In this document: one piece after another, positions 32,489 through 32,940 of the stretch
Numbering within the stretch: position 1 is the first letter of the stretch
Layout of the letters: the number at the start of each line of letters is the position of its first letter
Assembly (NCBI GenBank): GCA_016872355.1
Contig: VGZY01000026.1
Span: 1-32,940, forward strand
Reading direction: 5' to 3'
DNA from: SAR202 cluster bacterium
GTDB lineage: Bacteria; Chloroflexota; Dehalococcoidia; Lucifugimonadales; VGZY01
Length of the DNA stretch: 32,940 bases
Program-made: the position numbers and the translations under genes
The notes under the pieces: model-generated
Seen by the model: only the letters and a program-made list of their open reading frames with translations
The model's database searches: none
What the model was told of the DNA's origin: nothing

Positions 32489-32502
32489 GATACTCAGTCT
32501 CA
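32488..32502 (-). promoter_or_regulatory. Zur/Fur-type operator at the zur start
   Basis: The 15-bp palindrome TGAGACTGAGTATCA, identical to the copy at the znuA-like gene, ends at the zur ATG. It suggests that the regulator controls itself. Confidence 0.8.
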
Positions 32503-32517
32503 ATTCATGCTATTAGT

Positions 32518-32540
32518 AAGTCCGGCTTGCCGCCGGACTT
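32518..32540 (-). terminator. Hairpin in the zur leader or terminator of the small gene upstream
   Basis: AAGTCCGGC pairs perfectly with GCCGGACTT around TTGCC. It lies between the small gene (ends 32580) and zur. No T-tract follows, so it may be a leader structure of zur rather than a terminator. Confidence 0.45.
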
Positions 32541-32548
32541 CCTGGAAC

Positions 32549-32577
32549 AAAATACCACTCAGTTATTGTGCTGTCAA
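32549..32577 (-). promoter_or_regulatory. Promoter of zur
   Basis: On the minus strand a perfect TTGACA (32572-32577), a 17-bp spacer and TATTTT (32549-32554, four of six) lie about 60 bases before the zur ATG. The operator is downstream of the predicted transcription start, so it could work as a roadblock. Confidence 0.62.
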
Positions 32578-32579
32578 GT

Positions 32580-32747
32580 TCAGCTTACGAAGAGCCTGCC
32601 GTACTCCCAGGGATGGACGCCCTGACTGCCGCAGAGAGGACACACCGAATTAGCCGTAACGATGCGCGACACAAAGAGGACAGGGAGCGCAGCGGCAGAG
32701 CCTTTGACCACGGCCTCTAATTTGACAGCGGTAAGAAGCTTTTTCAA
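32580..32747 (-). CDS. Small protein with CPLCG knuckle
   Basis: This 55-residue protein from a TTG start (GGAGG six bases upstream) has a basic start, a hydrophobic middle (about 12-30), then VCPLCGSQGVHPWEYGRLFVS, a possible half zinc knuckle. An ATG at 32774 has no ribosome site. No family is recognised. It ends directly before the zur promoter. Confidence 0.45.
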   Translation of the reverse strand: MKKLLTAVKLEAVVKGSAAALPVLFVSRIVTANSVCPLCGSQGVHPWEYGRLFVS

Positions 32748-32850
32748 TGGTCGCCTCCGTATTTGGAACGCCATCTACCGTTTGAGCACAATAATTGGAC
32801 ACTAACATTGTGCGGACGCAGTGTCAAGAACCCGGGCTTTTCTTGTCTTT

Positions 32851-32940
32851 GCTCAGTGATATTGTCAGTAGGTAACTGCTCAGTGAATATGTCAGTCCAT
32901 GAGAGGACTACATTTGACCGAGCGAGAAGCGAAGAGAGCA
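32851..32940 (+). mobile_element. Left end of an insertion sequence, cut by the window edge
   Basis: Two similar 19-mers lie 27 bp apart: 32851-32869 and 32878-32896, both of the form GCTCAGTGA...TGTCAGT, differing only in three central bases. They resemble subterminal transposase sites and stand just before a reading frame that starts at 32914. The inverted-repeat end is not certain. Confidence 0.5.
32914..32940 (+). CDS. Transposase N-terminus, partial
   Basis: A TTG with GAGAGGA six bases upstream starts a frame open to the window edge. The nine residues read MTEREAKRA, like the start of IS481/IS21-type transposases. Too little is present for a firm call. Confidence 0.4.

Overview
The window is about 33 kb of a GC-rich bacterial chromosome. 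The gene mix suggests a Chloroflexota genome, possibly Dehalococcoidia/SAR202-like: family 5 and LIV-type binding proteins with proline-rich lipoprotein linkers, DUF1800 and NHL-repeat proteins, Gfo/Idh/MocA and enolase-superfamily sugar-acid enzymes, and many small toxin-antitoxin pairs. That placement is inference. GTG and TTG starts are common, and TGA is a normal stop.

Layout. 1-7.7 kb: the 3' part of a family 5 binding protein with a strong terminator; an aldo/keto reductase broken by one in-frame TGA; a ParDE-type pair; an enolase-superfamily gene cut off where it meets an inverted Rhs/YD-repeat fragment; a Gfo/Idh/MocA oxidoreductase; and a divergent DUF1800 gene. 7.7-14.3 kb: a long nested inverted repeat, an NHL protein, a YihY-like membrane protein overlapping a MazG-like NTPase, a threonine-synthase-like enzyme, a VapBC pair, an aminotransferase, a CAT-anticodon tRNA and a small Cys-containing protein. 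14.6-17.4 kb: two overlapping envelope genes (a thioredoxin-like lipoprotein and a YtkA/FixH-like membrane protein) and a LIV-type binding lipoprotein. 17.4-20.3 kb: a lutA/lutB lactate-oxidation pair with a ribbon-helix-helix/PIN toxin-antitoxin pair lodged between the two genes. 20.3-27.3 kb: a small membrane protein, PolX, a ribbon-helix-helix-like protein, a MATE transporter, an lspA-rluD-type operon, a palindromic repeat and a DUF72 protein.

27.3-32.6 kb is the most interesting region. Six genes on the minus strand look like a zinc-starvation locus. In transcription order they are a Fur-family regulator (probably Zur), a 64-residue protein that resembles a zinc ribbon with all four cysteines replaced, an unknown 165-residue protein, a zinc-binding ABC substrate protein with an AztD-like beta-propeller inserted in its histidine-rich loop, the ABC ATPase and the ABC permease. 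Three copies of a 15-bp palindrome with 7-1-7 symmetry sit at the starts of zur, the ribbon-like gene and the binding-protein gene, and are probable Zur operators. The locus would combine zinc import, a built-in zinc chaperone and replacement of a zinc-requiring protein under one zinc sensor.

The window ends in what looks like the left end of an insertion sequence, with paired repeats and the first codons of a transposase.
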